Shown here piece by piece: positions 53,743-63,028 of a stretch of 64,000 nucleotides of DNA (positions within the stretch are counted from its first letter, which is position 1; each line of letters starts with the position of its first letter). This stretch comes from Lachnospiraceae bacterium (GTDB lineage: Bacteria > Bacillota > Clostridia > Lachnospirales > Lachnospiraceae). The translations under genes were made by a program, and so were the position numbers. The DNA lies in contig JAGBHK010000022.1 in NCBI GenBank assembly GCA_017935565.1, positions 62,001 through 126,000 of the forward strand, given 5' to 3'. The notes under the pieces are model-generated. The model had not been told where the DNA came from and did not search any database. It worked only from the letters and a program-made list of their open reading frames with translations.

Positions 53743-54336
53743 ATGATTCAGAGATTAGTAGACAAAATAATAAACCGACAAATTAAAAATAAGACAATAT
53801 TGGAGAATGAGGTTAATATATATCGATATGGGTATTTTTTATTGTTTGAGATTTTGATAAATATAATAATTTCTATATTTATTGGAATGATGTTTAGAGA
53901 TATGGAAACGATTTTGGTTTTCTTGTTTATGTATGTTCCATTGAGGACATATAGTGGTGGATGGCATGCGAATAAATTATGGAAATGTACACTTATTTCA
54001 AATCTTATTTTAGTCATAGCAGAAGTTATTATAAATTATTGGATAGAGTATATTTCTGTAACTAATGGTTTGTTTGTCGCAATATGGTGCGTTGTATTAA
54101 TATTAGTTTTTTCTCCTGTTGATACAGAAACAAAAATATTAAATGAGGTAGAGAAAAAAATATACAAAAGGAAAACCTATGTTATTGCAATGATTCAAAT
54201 TTGTATAATGTGTTTTTGTATAGTATTTTCCAAGAATAAATATTCTATAATAATTGAGTATACATATTTTATACAGGCTTTAATGTTAATTGTCGAAAAA
54301 ATAAAAAGATGTTCAAAAATTAAGATAAAATATTGA
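53743..54336 (+). CDS. agrB: AgrB-like peptide processing protease/exporter
   Basis: About 197 aa, integral membrane. The active-site region RTYSGGWHANKLWKC carries catalytic H75 and C82 with the 7-residue spacing of AgrB. LVFSPVDTETK matches the conserved loop after it. Five to six hydrophobic segments surround it. AgrB cuts the AgrD C-terminus and forms the cyclic thiolactone peptide. It is followed by a LytTR regulator and kinase, but its AgrD is not adjacent: candidate substrates lie at 56634 (decayed) and 60929 (intact). Confidence 0.9.
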   Translation: MIQRLVDKIINRQIKNKTILENEVNIYRYGYFLLFEILINIIISIFIGMMFRDMETILVFLFMYVPLRTYSGGWHANKLWKCTLISNLILVIAEVIINYWIEYISVTNGLFVAIWCVVLILVFSPVDTETKILNEVEKKIYKRKTYVIAMIQICIMCFCIVFSKNKYSIIIEYTYFIQALMLIVEKIKRCSKIKIKY

Positions 54337-54396
54337 GAATTGTCGAAATGTATGTTATAATAATTCATTAACTTGAAAAGAAGGAGGGGCATCCCT

Positions 54397-55137
54397 GTGA
54401 TAAACATTGCTATTTGTGATGATGATAAGAATTTTATTTCATACATAAAAAGGATTATAATAGCATCTGGAGCAGAGCCACAGACAACATTTTTTGATGA
54501 ATATACATCAGGAAAAGAGTTCATCTTTAATTTGGAATCGAGAAAAAAGTGTGATTTGTTAATTTTGGATATGCAGTTAGGCGATATGGATGGAGATGAT
54601 ATTGCAAAGAAATTTAGGGAGATGTATCCATATGCAATACTTGTTTTTTGTTCAGGGTTGCATTTACCAACTGTAAAATCTTTTAAAACAACTCCTTTTA
54701 GATATTTACTTAAATCATATAGTGATGATGAAATGATTGAAGAAATAAAAGAAATATTAAAAGAAGTGGATAGAAATAGTGAAGAAGGATTTCTTGTAGG
54801 TCATTATCGATATAATGCGATAAAAGTAAAATTGAAGAATATTATGTATATAACTAATACTAAAAGAGGTAGTAGAGTGTTTGTTACACCAGAATGTAAT
54901 GAATATAATTTTGAAGAGCAAATATTAGTGGATGCAAAACTGCAAGACTTGTATGAAAAATATGAAAAAGATGGTTTTGAATTTGCGCATGTAAGTTATA
55001 TTGTGAATATGCGTTATGTGAAACAAATTGTGTCTAGAGAATTAGTATTATATAACAATGAGAGATTGTCAATATCGCGAAATTATTATACAAGTTTTCG
55101 AGAGCGATTCACTAAAAATTTAGCAAGAAAATATTAG
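54397..55137 (+). CDS. AgrA-like LytTR response regulator
   Basis: About 246 aa. Receiver: INIAICDDDKNF and acceptor D58 in LLILDMQLGDMDG, with lysine in RYLLKSY. The LytTR DNA-binding domain follows (VKLKNIMYITNTKRGSRVFV, YIVNMRYVKQI, LSISRNYY). LytTR proteins bind 9-bp half sites repeated every 21 bp, exactly the layout of the four operators here. GTG 54397 was chosen for AAGGAGG about 10 bp upstream. It is encoded with the kinase that follows. Confidence 0.9.
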   Translation: MINIAICDDDKNFISYIKRIIIASGAEPQTTFFDEYTSGKEFIFNLESRKKCDLLILDMQLGDMDGDDIAKKFREMYPYAILVFCSGLHLPTVKSFKTTPFRYLLKSYSDDEMIEEIKEILKEVDRNSEEGFLVGHYRYNAIKVKLKNIMYITNTKRGSRVFVTPECNEYNFEEQILVDAKLQDLYEKYEKDGFEFAHVSYIVNMRYVKQIVSRELVLYNNERLSISRNYYTSFRERFTKNLARKY

Positions 55138-55155
55138 ACATAGAGGAGAATAGTG

Positions 55156-56472
55156 ATGGACACATTGGATACAGTAATAATGTTTGTAGGATGTATAATT
55201 GAAGTGTATCTTATATTCGATTATTTTTATAATTTCTTTTCGATTAAGGAGAGATGGACAAATAGAAATGTTTGGATTATAGCAACAAGTGTCTGTATAT
55301 CTTTGTTTGCGGTTAACTTGTTAAAAAACGGTTTTTTAAATTTATTTGCGTTTCCTTTATTATTATGGATATTTGTGTCATTGGTATTTGAGTCGAAGGT
55401 AGGTGTGCGTATAGGATATTTTGTATCGGCGTATACGGTTATGATAGGAGTTGAATTTTTATATTTGATAATGTCGGAGACGACATTAAGTGTGGTAGCT
55501 AAAACAGGCCTTGTTCCGTTTTCACAATATGCATGGCAATTGATATTTGTAAAATTTCTTAATTACATAGTATTTGCTATATTAAAGCAAACATCAGAAA
55601 AATCAAAAAAAAGATTGTCAAATAAGATGTTTGTCGCATATTTATGTTTACCTGTGTGTACAATTGGTTGCATGGTAACAATATTTTATTCAGGCGTTGA
55701 CTTCTCGGGAAATTTTATGCCTAAATTATTGATGACAATATTTTTTGTATGTATGCTTTTGGGTAATATTTTGGTTTTTTATGCTTTTCAAAGTTATACA
55801 GAGGGATTGTACAAAGAGAGCGAACATCAGGTTGAGATAATGCATCAAAAAGCAGAAATATATCGTTTAAACCAGATAACAGAGATGAATGAAAATTATA
55901 AAGAAATGGTTCATAATACAAGTCATTTTTTGAAAGTGATAGGAGAAATGGCTGCAGAAAAACAAAATGAGGAAATATATGACTTGGTAAAAAAGATAGA
56001 TGGAACATTTGAAAAGAATATTGTTACTGTATATAGTGATTATAAAATACTTAATACATTGTTAGCTGAAAATGAAGTTAAGGCAAGAAAAAATGGAGTA
56101 TCGTTTGATGTATATATAGAACAGGGAACAAATTTAGATAATATATCGGATATGGATATGATTTCTATGATAGGAAATTTGTTAGATAATGCTGTTACAG
56201 CTGCATCTAAAAAGGTAGAGAACTCGTTGGTAAAAGTAAGAATTTATATGCAAAATGAAGGAAGTATTTGTGTAGTAAAGATTGTTAATGATTATGTTGA
56301 AAAACTGGTAAAAAAAGATGGAAAGTTGAAGACAACAAAGAAAGATGGTGGCCTTCATGGAATAGGAATGTCAAGCGTAAATCGTACAGCAGAGAAGTAT
56401 GATGGATATCTAGAGTATTATACGGAAGAGGATAAGTTTGTTTCGGTATTGGTATTGCCGATTATAGAGTGA
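55156..56472 (+). CDS. AgrC-like sensor histidine kinase
   Basis: About 438 aa: six to seven N-terminal membrane helices (1-205), a coiled-coil, and a GHKL kinase core. The H-box reads EMVHNTSHFLKVI with H253; most AgrC-type kinases have HD..NH, so here Asp is replaced by Asn. N-box SMIGNLLDNAVTAAS and G-box GGLHGIGMSSV are intact. It should sense the cyclic peptide. AGAGGAGA lies upstream; it follows its regulator by 18 bp. A terminator follows at 56491. Confidence 0.88.
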   Translation: MDTLDTVIMFVGCIIEVYLIFDYFYNFFSIKERWTNRNVWIIATSVCISLFAVNLLKNGFLNLFAFPLLLWIFVSLVFESKVGVRIGYFVSAYTVMIGVEFLYLIMSETTLSVVAKTGLVPFSQYAWQLIFVKFLNYIVFAILKQTSEKSKKRLSNKMFVAYLCLPVCTIGCMVTIFYSGVDFSGNFMPKLLMTIFFVCMLLGNILVFYAFQSYTEGLYKESEHQVEIMHQKAEIYRLNQITEMNENYKEMVHNTSHFLKVIGEMAAEKQNEEIYDLVKKIDGTFEKNIVTVYSDYKILNTLLAENEVKARKNGVSFDVYIEQGTNLDNISDMDMISMIGNLLDNAVTAASKKVENSLVKVRIYMQNEGSICVVKIVNDYVEKLVKKDGKLKTTKKDGGLHGIGMSSVNRTAEKYDGYLEYYTEEDKFVSVLVLPIIE

Positions 56473-56490
56473 AAAAATTAAGTTTAATTG

Positions 56491-56520
56491 ATACCTGGTG
56501 TATTTACCAGGTATTTTTTT
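56491..56520 (+). terminator. Rho-independent terminator
   Basis: ATACCTGGT and ACCAGGTAT flank a 6-base loop, followed by T run. It ends the agrB-regulator-kinase operon. Confidence 0.85.
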
Positions 56521-56524
56521 ATGT

Positions 56525-56590
56525 AAAAATGGCTCCTTAAATGTCGAAGATGTCACATTGTTTAGTGAATAATATATGACAATGTATAAT
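56525..56590 (+). promoter_or_regulatory. LytTR operator 3 and promoter
   Basis: Half sites ATGGCTC (56529-56535) and ATGTCAC (56550-56556), 21 bp apart, flank AAATGTCG. TATAAT at 56585-56590 begins 28 bp after the second half site. It drives the decayed agrD and the subtilase. Confidence 0.85.
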
Positions 56591-56633
56591 TTATTTTGTA
56601 AAAAACATAAATTTATTTTAGGAGGAACAAGAA

Positions 56634-56732
56634 ATGAAGGTGACAGAAAGATTGAATATGAAAGTTATAGTAGGTGTTAACTCATTAGCAAAGAAAATGG
56701 TGGTGCAGAATGATAATTTGACACATAGCTGA
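56634..56732 (+). pseudogene. Decayed AgrD-like peptide gene
   Basis: AGGAGGAA precedes ATG 56634. The 32-codon frame (MKVTERLNMKVIVGVNSLAK start) matches the intact AgrD at 60929 in its leader (MKV...LN.KV, LAKKMV.QN.N.T). Where the intact copy has Cys-Val-Trp this one reads His-Ser-stop, so the thiolactone cysteine is lost and the tail missing. It could be a pseudogene, or its leader may now serve only to couple translation. The subtilase gene follows. Confidence 0.7.
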
Positions 56733-56812
56733 TTAACACATCATTAGGCATAATAAAGAAGTGTAACTGATTACAAGTTAAAGGAAAAATATTGGAGGAA
56801 AAGAATTGAACT

Positions 56813-59800
56813 ATGAAAAAAATATATAAAAGAATGCTATCATTTTTTATGGCATGGGTGATATGTTTAGGCTTAATACAAATGCCAGTGATGGCAGAAA
56901 CACAAAATAATGGTGTGTATAATCCTTGTTTTGTCTTGTTTGCGCAACAAACAGAAAATTCAATTAATATCACTGGAAATAGTATTAGTATTAATGGAGA
57001 TATAATAACAAATGGTACAGTATTAACTGTTTCAAACTATTCTGGTATTAATGGTTCTATTTTGGAAGATCAAGAGAATTGTATGATAGATTATCATTCA
57101 AGTATTGAAGAGTTATACTTTGGTGAAGAGGTGCGATATGTAGAGAATGATTATGTTCAAAATGAATATAACGAAAATATTAATGTTTCGACATTTGTTG
57201 AAGGTGATTTTAATGGTGGAAATAATGTATCACTAAACAATTCAGCACTTATGACAATTGAAAATATAAATATAGAAGGGGGTAATTTTAATTCAAATAA
57301 TGCAGTAATATATTCTCAATTTGGAGATATTTATGTTAATAATGATAACTTTTCTTCAAATGGCTTAATATATGCACCATTAGGTAAAGTTTTTATAGAA
57401 AGTGGTAATGTAAATATTAGTGGTTGTATCATTGCTCAAGAAATTGAAATTATTGGTGAATATAATGTTAATATAAATAAAAATGAAAGTTTTATAAAAC
57501 AATTTAAAAATGAAGAAATAAGTTCGGATACAGATGGTGAAGATTGTGATTATATTGATATAGGGACTATTTACGCTAAAAATATTCAAAAGGTTGATGA
57601 TATTATCTATGCAGGCGAAGGTATTTATTGTGTTAAGAATCAATTACAGTTTACAGCAAATGAGTCTGTTACATATGATGAAATTGAGAAATTTGTGGAA
57701 AGTTTGGAGGCGGAAATTGTTGGGTATATTCAGATGACAAATGATTACCAAATAGAGTTTCAATATGATATAAATGTAGAGGAATTAAAAATTATTATAG
57801 ATGAACTGTAGGAAAATACATTGATAAAAGAAGTATCCTTTAATTATGTAATAGAGAGTGAAGAAGAATTCTGTACGAATGATGCAGAGTGGAATAGTGA
57901 GTGGAATGAACAACAACCAAAAGGAAGAAATTGGGGAATTGAAGCTATAAAATTGGAATCTGCATTGATAAATCTAGGAGTAATAACAAGTGAATCTTCT
58001 AATAGTGTGGAAACAGATATAAGTATGTTGTATGATGTTAAAATAGGACTAATGGATGGTCAATTCGATACTGAACATAATGACTTAGTATTTTCAAAAG
58101 TATGGAATAATGATACGGATGAAAATAATTCGCATGGAACACATGTGGCTGGAATTATGGGTGCTGAATTTAATAATGGATTAGGTATTACAGGTATTAG
58201 TGTTAAGAATAGATTATACGGTTTTTCAACTAGTGGAGATAAGGATGAAGATTTAAACGGGAAAACATCTTTCTTTTTTGATAAGTATTGTTTGGCACTA
58301 TTGATTGGAAATAATGTTAAAGTTATAAATCATAGTCTTGGAAATGGAAATATGGCTTTTTATGCTGCGCAAGGAAACGAAAATGCATTAAACTTCTGGG
58401 AAGAAATAACACCCAAATATGAAACTTTTTTGGTAAAACTTATAGAAAAAGGATACGATTTTTTGATTGTAACATCTGCAGGTAATTCAAATGATGATAT
58501 TTATTATAAGGATGATAATGAAAAAGAAGCACCATATGGTTATATAAATTTGGCTGATTATGATGAAAATGAACATCCTAATGCTGATGTATCTGTAACA
58601 TATGGGTCTTCAACATCAAATGCTGATGAGATTTTAAATGAAACTGACGCGAAATATGATGATGAATTTCAGTATAGTAGTCATTATAGGCTTAGAACAA
58701 GAGTGGTTAGTGTGGGTTCTTTCGGATGTGATTCAGCAGGAAACTATTATATGTCTGACTTTAGTTGCAGAGGTTCACGGGTGGATATTCTAGCACCAGG
58801 AGAAAAGATATATAGTTGCTCATATACTGGTAATGGAGAAGGAGGAACTGACTATGAGGAGATGAGGGGAACCTCAATGGCAGCACCACATGTGTCAGGT
58901 GCGTTAGGATTAGCATATTCGTATTATCCAGCAATAAGTGCTTCTAAATTAAAATCCGCTATAATAGTAAGTGCAGCAGATCATGATATAATTGAAAATA
59001 ATAGGAATTACAAAGTTCTTGATGCGGCAGCTACAATAGAAAAAGTAAAAGATGTATATAACAGGTTAAAAAAATCGAATAAAAATGTATCAACAAATGA
59101 ATATAGTGGTATTGCAATTGGTATAGTAACAGATGAAGATGGCAATCCGCTATCAAATGTGAGTGTAACTGCAACTTTAGCGAGTGATGAAGGTTTATCA
59201 ATTGAAAATAGTATAGAGTATGTTGTTTGTACAGATGGAAATGGTGAATATGATATGATCTTACCACCAGGTGAATATTTATTGCAATATGGAAAAAGTA
59301 ATTTTCTAGGGGAAACTGTATATTACAATGCAGAACCAGAGGAAACAACTTATATAGATACGGTGGTTCTATTTAAAGAAAAAATATATTCAAGTATTTT
59401 GTTGACATTATACGGAAGAGTACAAGATGCAATAAGTGGAATAGGAGTAGAAGGCGCTACTGTAAAATTCAGAAAAGGATGGAATAATACAAATGGCAAA
59501 TATGTAAGTACGATATGGGGTGATGAAAAAGCAACAACAGATGGAAATGGAGCATATTCTGAAATGCTTTCTGTAGGAGCATATACTGTTGAAATAACAA
59601 AATCGGGATATATTAAAGCATATGCTAATATTGTAGTGTCTCCTAACGCGAATATACAATATACAACAATAACACCGATATTAGATGATGATGAATACAG
59701 AGTTATTTTAAGTTGGGGAGATGTACCGAGTGATTTGGATTCGCATTTGGTAGGTAATATAGATGGTGAAAATTATCATGTGTACTATTCAAATAAGTCG

Positions 59801-60103
59801 TATTATTACGATGATGAGTTAGTGGCATCTTTGGATTTAGATGATACATCAAGTTATGGACCTGAAACAATAACATTTACCTGGAAAGAAGATTTAGGCG
59901 AATGTACATATTATGTGCTTGATTTTACTAATAGATATAATTCCAGTTCGAAAGCATTATCATTTTCGTCGGCTAAAGTTCGCGTATATAAAGGAAATAA
60001 ATTAGTTGAAACATTTAATATTCCAGTTGGTTACGAAGGAACTAAATGGAATGTGTTTTCTATAAAAGATGGTGTATTGACGAAAATAAATACCATAGAA
60101 TGA
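56813..60103 (+). pseudogene. Secreted subtilisin-like protease split by an in-frame TAG
   Basis: A signal peptide (MKKIYKRMLSFFMAWVICLG start, cleavage after VMA), a 300-aa Asn-rich propeptide region ending IQMTNDYQIEFQYD, then TAG at 57809-57811. The same frame reads on with ENTLIKEVSFNYVIESEEEF, the usual end of such propeptides. An S8 domain follows, with Asp (GLMDGQFD), His (SHGTHVAG), Asn (SAGNS) and Ser (GTSMAAPHVSG) all intact, then two carboxypeptidase-regulatory-like beta domains. Restoring one codon (for example CAG) gives a 1096-aa protease. Without readthrough, only an internal TTG (57821) could start the catalytic part, without signal peptide. Confidence 0.85.
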
Positions 60104-60114
60104 GGTGATAAACT

Positions 60115-60762
60115 ATGAAAAAGATAACCTTTTTTCTTGTGTTGATGAGTTTTTTTTTGATAAATGCATGTGACAAAGAAAAAGAAGTGAACCAAACCGA
60201 AAGTAATATAGAAAAAGAAACCATAGGTGATAATGAATTGATTATGGAGAATATCGAATTGTTTGCTATACAACAATATATTGACGAAGAGAATAGAATA
60301 ATATATAATTTGTTTTTTATTATAAAAGATGGTTCGATATATACTATGAATTATGTTACAAACGTTGGTGGTTCTGATAATAATAGTTTTATAAAAAAGT
60401 TTTTCAATTTTGATAATAATATATGGGGGTTAGTTAATGGAATTAAAAAAGTTGGAAAACTTTCAGATGCAGAAAATGGGTTATTAAAAGAATGTTTACC
60501 GAAAGTGAATAAAGATAGTGGTTATTTTAAAGCAGATAAAGAGAAAATACCTGATGTAGAAGAAGTAGTATATTATAAAATTTATTGTTGCATCGGTGAG
60601 AATGATAGAAGCAAGGATACATTTTGTATAGCAAAAAATGGGAAATTAATTGGAAAATTATATGAAACATACGATAAAGATGCATTAAAGTTGTTGGAAA
60701 TGCTGGAAAATAATGTAATTTATTCAGAATGGTCAAATGTTTATTTGAATACCGTACATTAA
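60115..60762 (+). CDS. Small lipoprotein of unknown function
   Basis: A 215-aa lipoprotein with lipobox FLINAC (Cys about residue 19) and a soluble outer domain (FFIIKDGSIYTMNYVTNVGG, KNGKLIGKLYETYD). No family recognised. It starts 11 bp after the subtilase stop behind GAGGTGAT, so it is co-transcribed and could be a partner or inhibitor of that protease. A strong terminator follows. Confidence 0.7.
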   Translation: MKKITFFLVLMSFFLINACDKEKEVNQTESNIEKETIGDNELIMENIELFAIQQYIDEENRIIYNLFFIIKDGSIYTMNYVTNVGGSDNNSFIKKFFNFDNNIWGLVNGIKKVGKLSDAENGLLKECLPKVNKDSGYFKADKEKIPDVEEVVYYKIYCCIGENDRSKDTFCIAKNGKLIGKLYETYDKDALKLLEMLENNVIYSEWSNVYLNTVH

Positions 60763-60764
60763 TT

Positions 60765-60813
60765 AAAACGCTGTCGTGTTAATGTGTGATAACATTAAAA
60801 ACGACAGCGTTTT
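60765..60813 (+). terminator. Strong rho-independent terminator
   Basis: AAAACGCTGTCGT and ACGACAGCGTTTT are perfect 13-bp complements around a loop of 23 bases. Confidence 0.85.
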
Positions 60814-60825
60814 CTTGTTAAATGT

Positions 60826-60891
60826 AAAAATGGCTCTTTAAACGTCGAAAATGGCACATTGCAATACACAAAAGTGTATACGTTGTAAAAT
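60826..60891 (+). promoter_or_regulatory. LytTR operator 4 and agrD promoter
   Basis: Half sites ATGGCTC (60830-60836) and ATGGCAC (60851-60857), 21 bp apart, with AACGTCG between. TAAAAT at 60886 begins 28 bp after the second half site. It lies 72 bp before the intact agrD. Confidence 0.85.
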
Positions 60892-60928
60892 TTGTACATA
60901 AAATAAATTTTTTTGGAGGTACGAAAGT

Positions 60929-61084
60929 ATGAAAGTAGCAAAAATCTTGAACAAGAAGGTGACAGCGTGTACAAATGCGTTAGCAAAAAAAATGGTAGCG
61001 CAGAACGCTAATTCTACATGTGTATGGTTAGCATATCAGCCTACATTACCAGAGGAAGCAGAAAAATTTAGAAAGAAAAAATAG
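60929..61084 (+). CDS. agrD: AgrD-like cyclic peptide precursor
   Basis: A 51-aa precursor. The amphipathic leader is MKVAKILNKKVTACTNALAK. The core NSTCVWLAYQPTLPEEAEKF matches the AgrD pattern: a thiolactone Cys31, four following residues (VWLA) and a Pro/Glu-rich C-terminal tail with Y-Q-P-x-L-P. The predicted autoinducer would be a five-membered ring (CVWLA) with a short N-terminal tail. GGAGGT lies about 10 bp before ATG 60929. AgrB at 53743 is the visible processing enzyme. Confidence 0.88.
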   Translation: MKVAKILNKKVTACTNALAKKMVAQNANSTCVWLAYQPTLPEEAEKFRKKK

Positions 61085-61108
61085 ATAGATATCTTTTTTA
61101 CTAAATAG

Positions 61109-61178
61109 CAAGAAGTAGATAGTTGCGAAGAAGACTATAAAAGAAATTATTCAAATGTCTTTTTCGCAACATTTCTTG
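61109..61178. repeat. Long hairpin after agrD
   Basis: TTGCGAAGAAGAC (61123-61135) and GTCTTTTTCGCAA (61157-61169) pair at 12 of 13 positions; CAAGAA / TTCTTG extends the stem outside. T content after it is modest. It may limit transcription from agrD into the next genes. Confidence 0.65.
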
Positions 61179-61242
61179 TTTATAGCATATTGAATTATAG
61201 GTTAGTACAAAAAATAGGCAAAATTAAAAGGAGAATGATATT

Positions 61243-62247
61243 ATGAAAGCTGGATTTGAGTATGTGTTTCAAAATTACATATATGTGCCAATAGTTAGTG
61301 CAATTATTGGTGTTATATTCTCAATGTTTATCCCGAATTTTATTATCTGGGGTTGTAAAAAAATAAAAAATGTAATAAGTAAGTCGATTGATGTCATAGA
61401 TATTTCAGGGAAGTGGAACTCTTTTTTTCATGAAGGAGAACTGTTACAATCAGAATTGGTTGAATTGAAACAAGAAGGGCAAAAAGTTATTGGTGAAATT
61501 AGTTTAGGTAATAGAAAATATTTGATGAATGCAGAGTTTAAAAATCAAATACTAATCGGAACATATGTTTCGGAAAATAGAAAGAAGGATGAAAGAGGAA
61601 CAATAGTATTAAGAAGGATTAATGAACAATTATTAAGTGGTTTTTGTACGTTTGTTTATAAAGATAAACAAGTATATAGTAGCCCTTATGTACTTACTTA
61701 TTATTCATACCATAATGCTAAAAAAGGTACCTATAGTTTTTGTAACAATTGTGTAGGAAGGTTTGATTGTTGTTGTAACTGTAATAAAATAGATATGCCT
61801 ATTATTTTGCCTATGGAAGCAGAAAAGATAGAATCTGTATCAAGAAAAGCAATAAGTGAATTTGCGAAGAAAAAAACAAATAATTTGTATCAAATGAAAA
61901 GAGAGAATGATGATGATAAAAAAGGATGTATCTTTTATGTTAATAATAAATGTTCAATTTATGATTACAGACCAATAGATTGCCGATTGTTTCCGTTTGA
62001 TTTTAAAGAGATAGATGGTGAATATTGGTTGATATATTATAATAGTATTGATATTTGCAGGGCGTTACCAACAGATATAAATGAGATTAGAAATTATGCA
62101 CATAGTATTAGACCATTGTTGGATATGTTGTTACCCTATATGTCAGAATGTTCAGATCCTATATTTTGCGAAAGGTTAGAAAAACAAAATTTTGTGAAAT
62201 TGTATACAATAAAAAGTTTGAAAGAGGATATTACAAGTAAAACATAA
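61243..62247 (+). CDS. Membrane-anchored YkgJ-type cysteine-cluster protein
   Basis: A 334-aa protein. One N-terminal membrane helix (about 11-36) is followed by a beta-rich region of about 100 residues (GKWNSFFHEGE, then VLRRINEQLLSGFC). The C-terminal half carries the zinc/iron-binding cysteine cluster of YkgJ/FliB-like proteins: FDCCCNCNKIDMPIILPMEAE and CSIYDYRPIDCRLFPFDF. It lies between agrD and the second regulator pair, an unusual place for such a protein. GGAGAATG precedes the ATG. Function unknown. Confidence 0.75.
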   Translation: MKAGFEYVFQNYIYVPIVSAIIGVIFSMFIPNFIIWGCKKIKNVISKSIDVIDISGKWNSFFHEGELLQSELVELKQEGQKVIGEISLGNRKYLMNAEFKNQILIGTYVSENRKKDERGTIVLRRINEQLLSGFCTFVYKDKQVYSSPYVLTYYSYHNAKKGTYSFCNNCVGRFDCCCNCNKIDMPIILPMEAEKIESVSRKAISEFAKKKTNNLYQMKRENDDDKKGCIFYVNNKCSIYDYRPIDCRLFPFDFKEIDGEYWLIYYNSIDICRALPTDINEIRNYAHSIRPLLDMLLPYMSECSDPIFCERLEKQNFVKLYTIKSLKEDITSKT

Positions 62248-62314
62248 CCTTTATTGAGAAAAATGCGAATTATTTTGGATTTATATATAAAGTGTACAGT
62301 AAAGGTGAATCGTT

Positions 62315-63028
62315 ATGATGATTAAGATTGCGATATGTGATGATGATAGACAAATTGGTGGGAAATTAGAAGAAATGCTTATTAAGTTATTAAATAACAA
62401 TAATATACGGTATGAAATTGATGTGTTTGAGACAGGAGAATCCTTGTGTCGTGAATTCGAAAGAACAGAATATGATTTGATGTTTTTAGATATAGAGTTA
62501 CCAGAAATGAATGGTGTTCAGATAGGAAATTATATCAGAGATGTTAAGAAAAACAATATAGTACAGATTGCATATATATCCTCAAAGCAAGGATATGCAA
62601 TGGAGTTGTTTGATGTACGTCCAATAAATTTTCTTATAAAGCCATTAGAAGAGTTTAAGGTTCAAAAAGTAATTGAAACGTATATAAAAATAAATGGTGG
62701 AAAGAAAGATTTATTTTGCTATAAAAAGGGATTTGTATTTCACAGAATAGAAATGTATAAGATAAAGTACTTTGAAAGAGAAGGTCGTAAGGTAATAATG
62801 CATACTCTGGATGGTGATGTTGAGTTTTATGAGTCAATGGAAAAAATTTATGAAACGACAAAAAAATATAGATTTCTATTTATTCATAAATCATATATGA
62901 TAAATACTAGATATCTTAAAAATATACATTATGATAGGGTGACACTTGTTGATGGAGAGGATTTTCCTATAAGTCAGTCAAGAAGAAAAGAAATAAGGGA
63001 AATGTTTAAGTTAATGGAGGAAGATTAA
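62315..63028 (+). CDS. Second LytTR response regulator
   Basis: A 237-aa regulator. Receiver: IKIAICDDDRQIG, D59 in LMFLDIELPEMNG, K in FLIKPLE. LytTR domain: FHRIEMYKIKYFEREGRKVIM, YMINTRYLKNIHYDRVTL and FPISQSRRKEI. It is paralogous to the regulator at 54397 and may share the same operators. Its stop overlaps the ATG of the following kinase. Confidence 0.9.
   Translation: MMIKIAICDDDRQIGGKLEEMLIKLLNNNNIRYEIDVFETGESLCREFERTEYDLMFLDIELPEMNGVQIGNYIRDVKKNNIVQIAYISSKQGYAMELFDVRPINFLIKPLEEFKVQKVIETYIKINGGKKDLFCYKKGFVFHRIEMYKIKYFEREGRKVIMHTLDGDVEFYESMEKIYETTKKYRFLFIHKSYMINTRYLKNIHYDRVTLVDGEDFPISQSRRKEIREMFKLMEED

Noticed and set aside
54330-54362. Fifth LytTR operator before the first regulator
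   Set aside because: TTGTCGAAATG and TATAAT occur, but the two ATGGCAC half sites at 21-bp spacing are absent.
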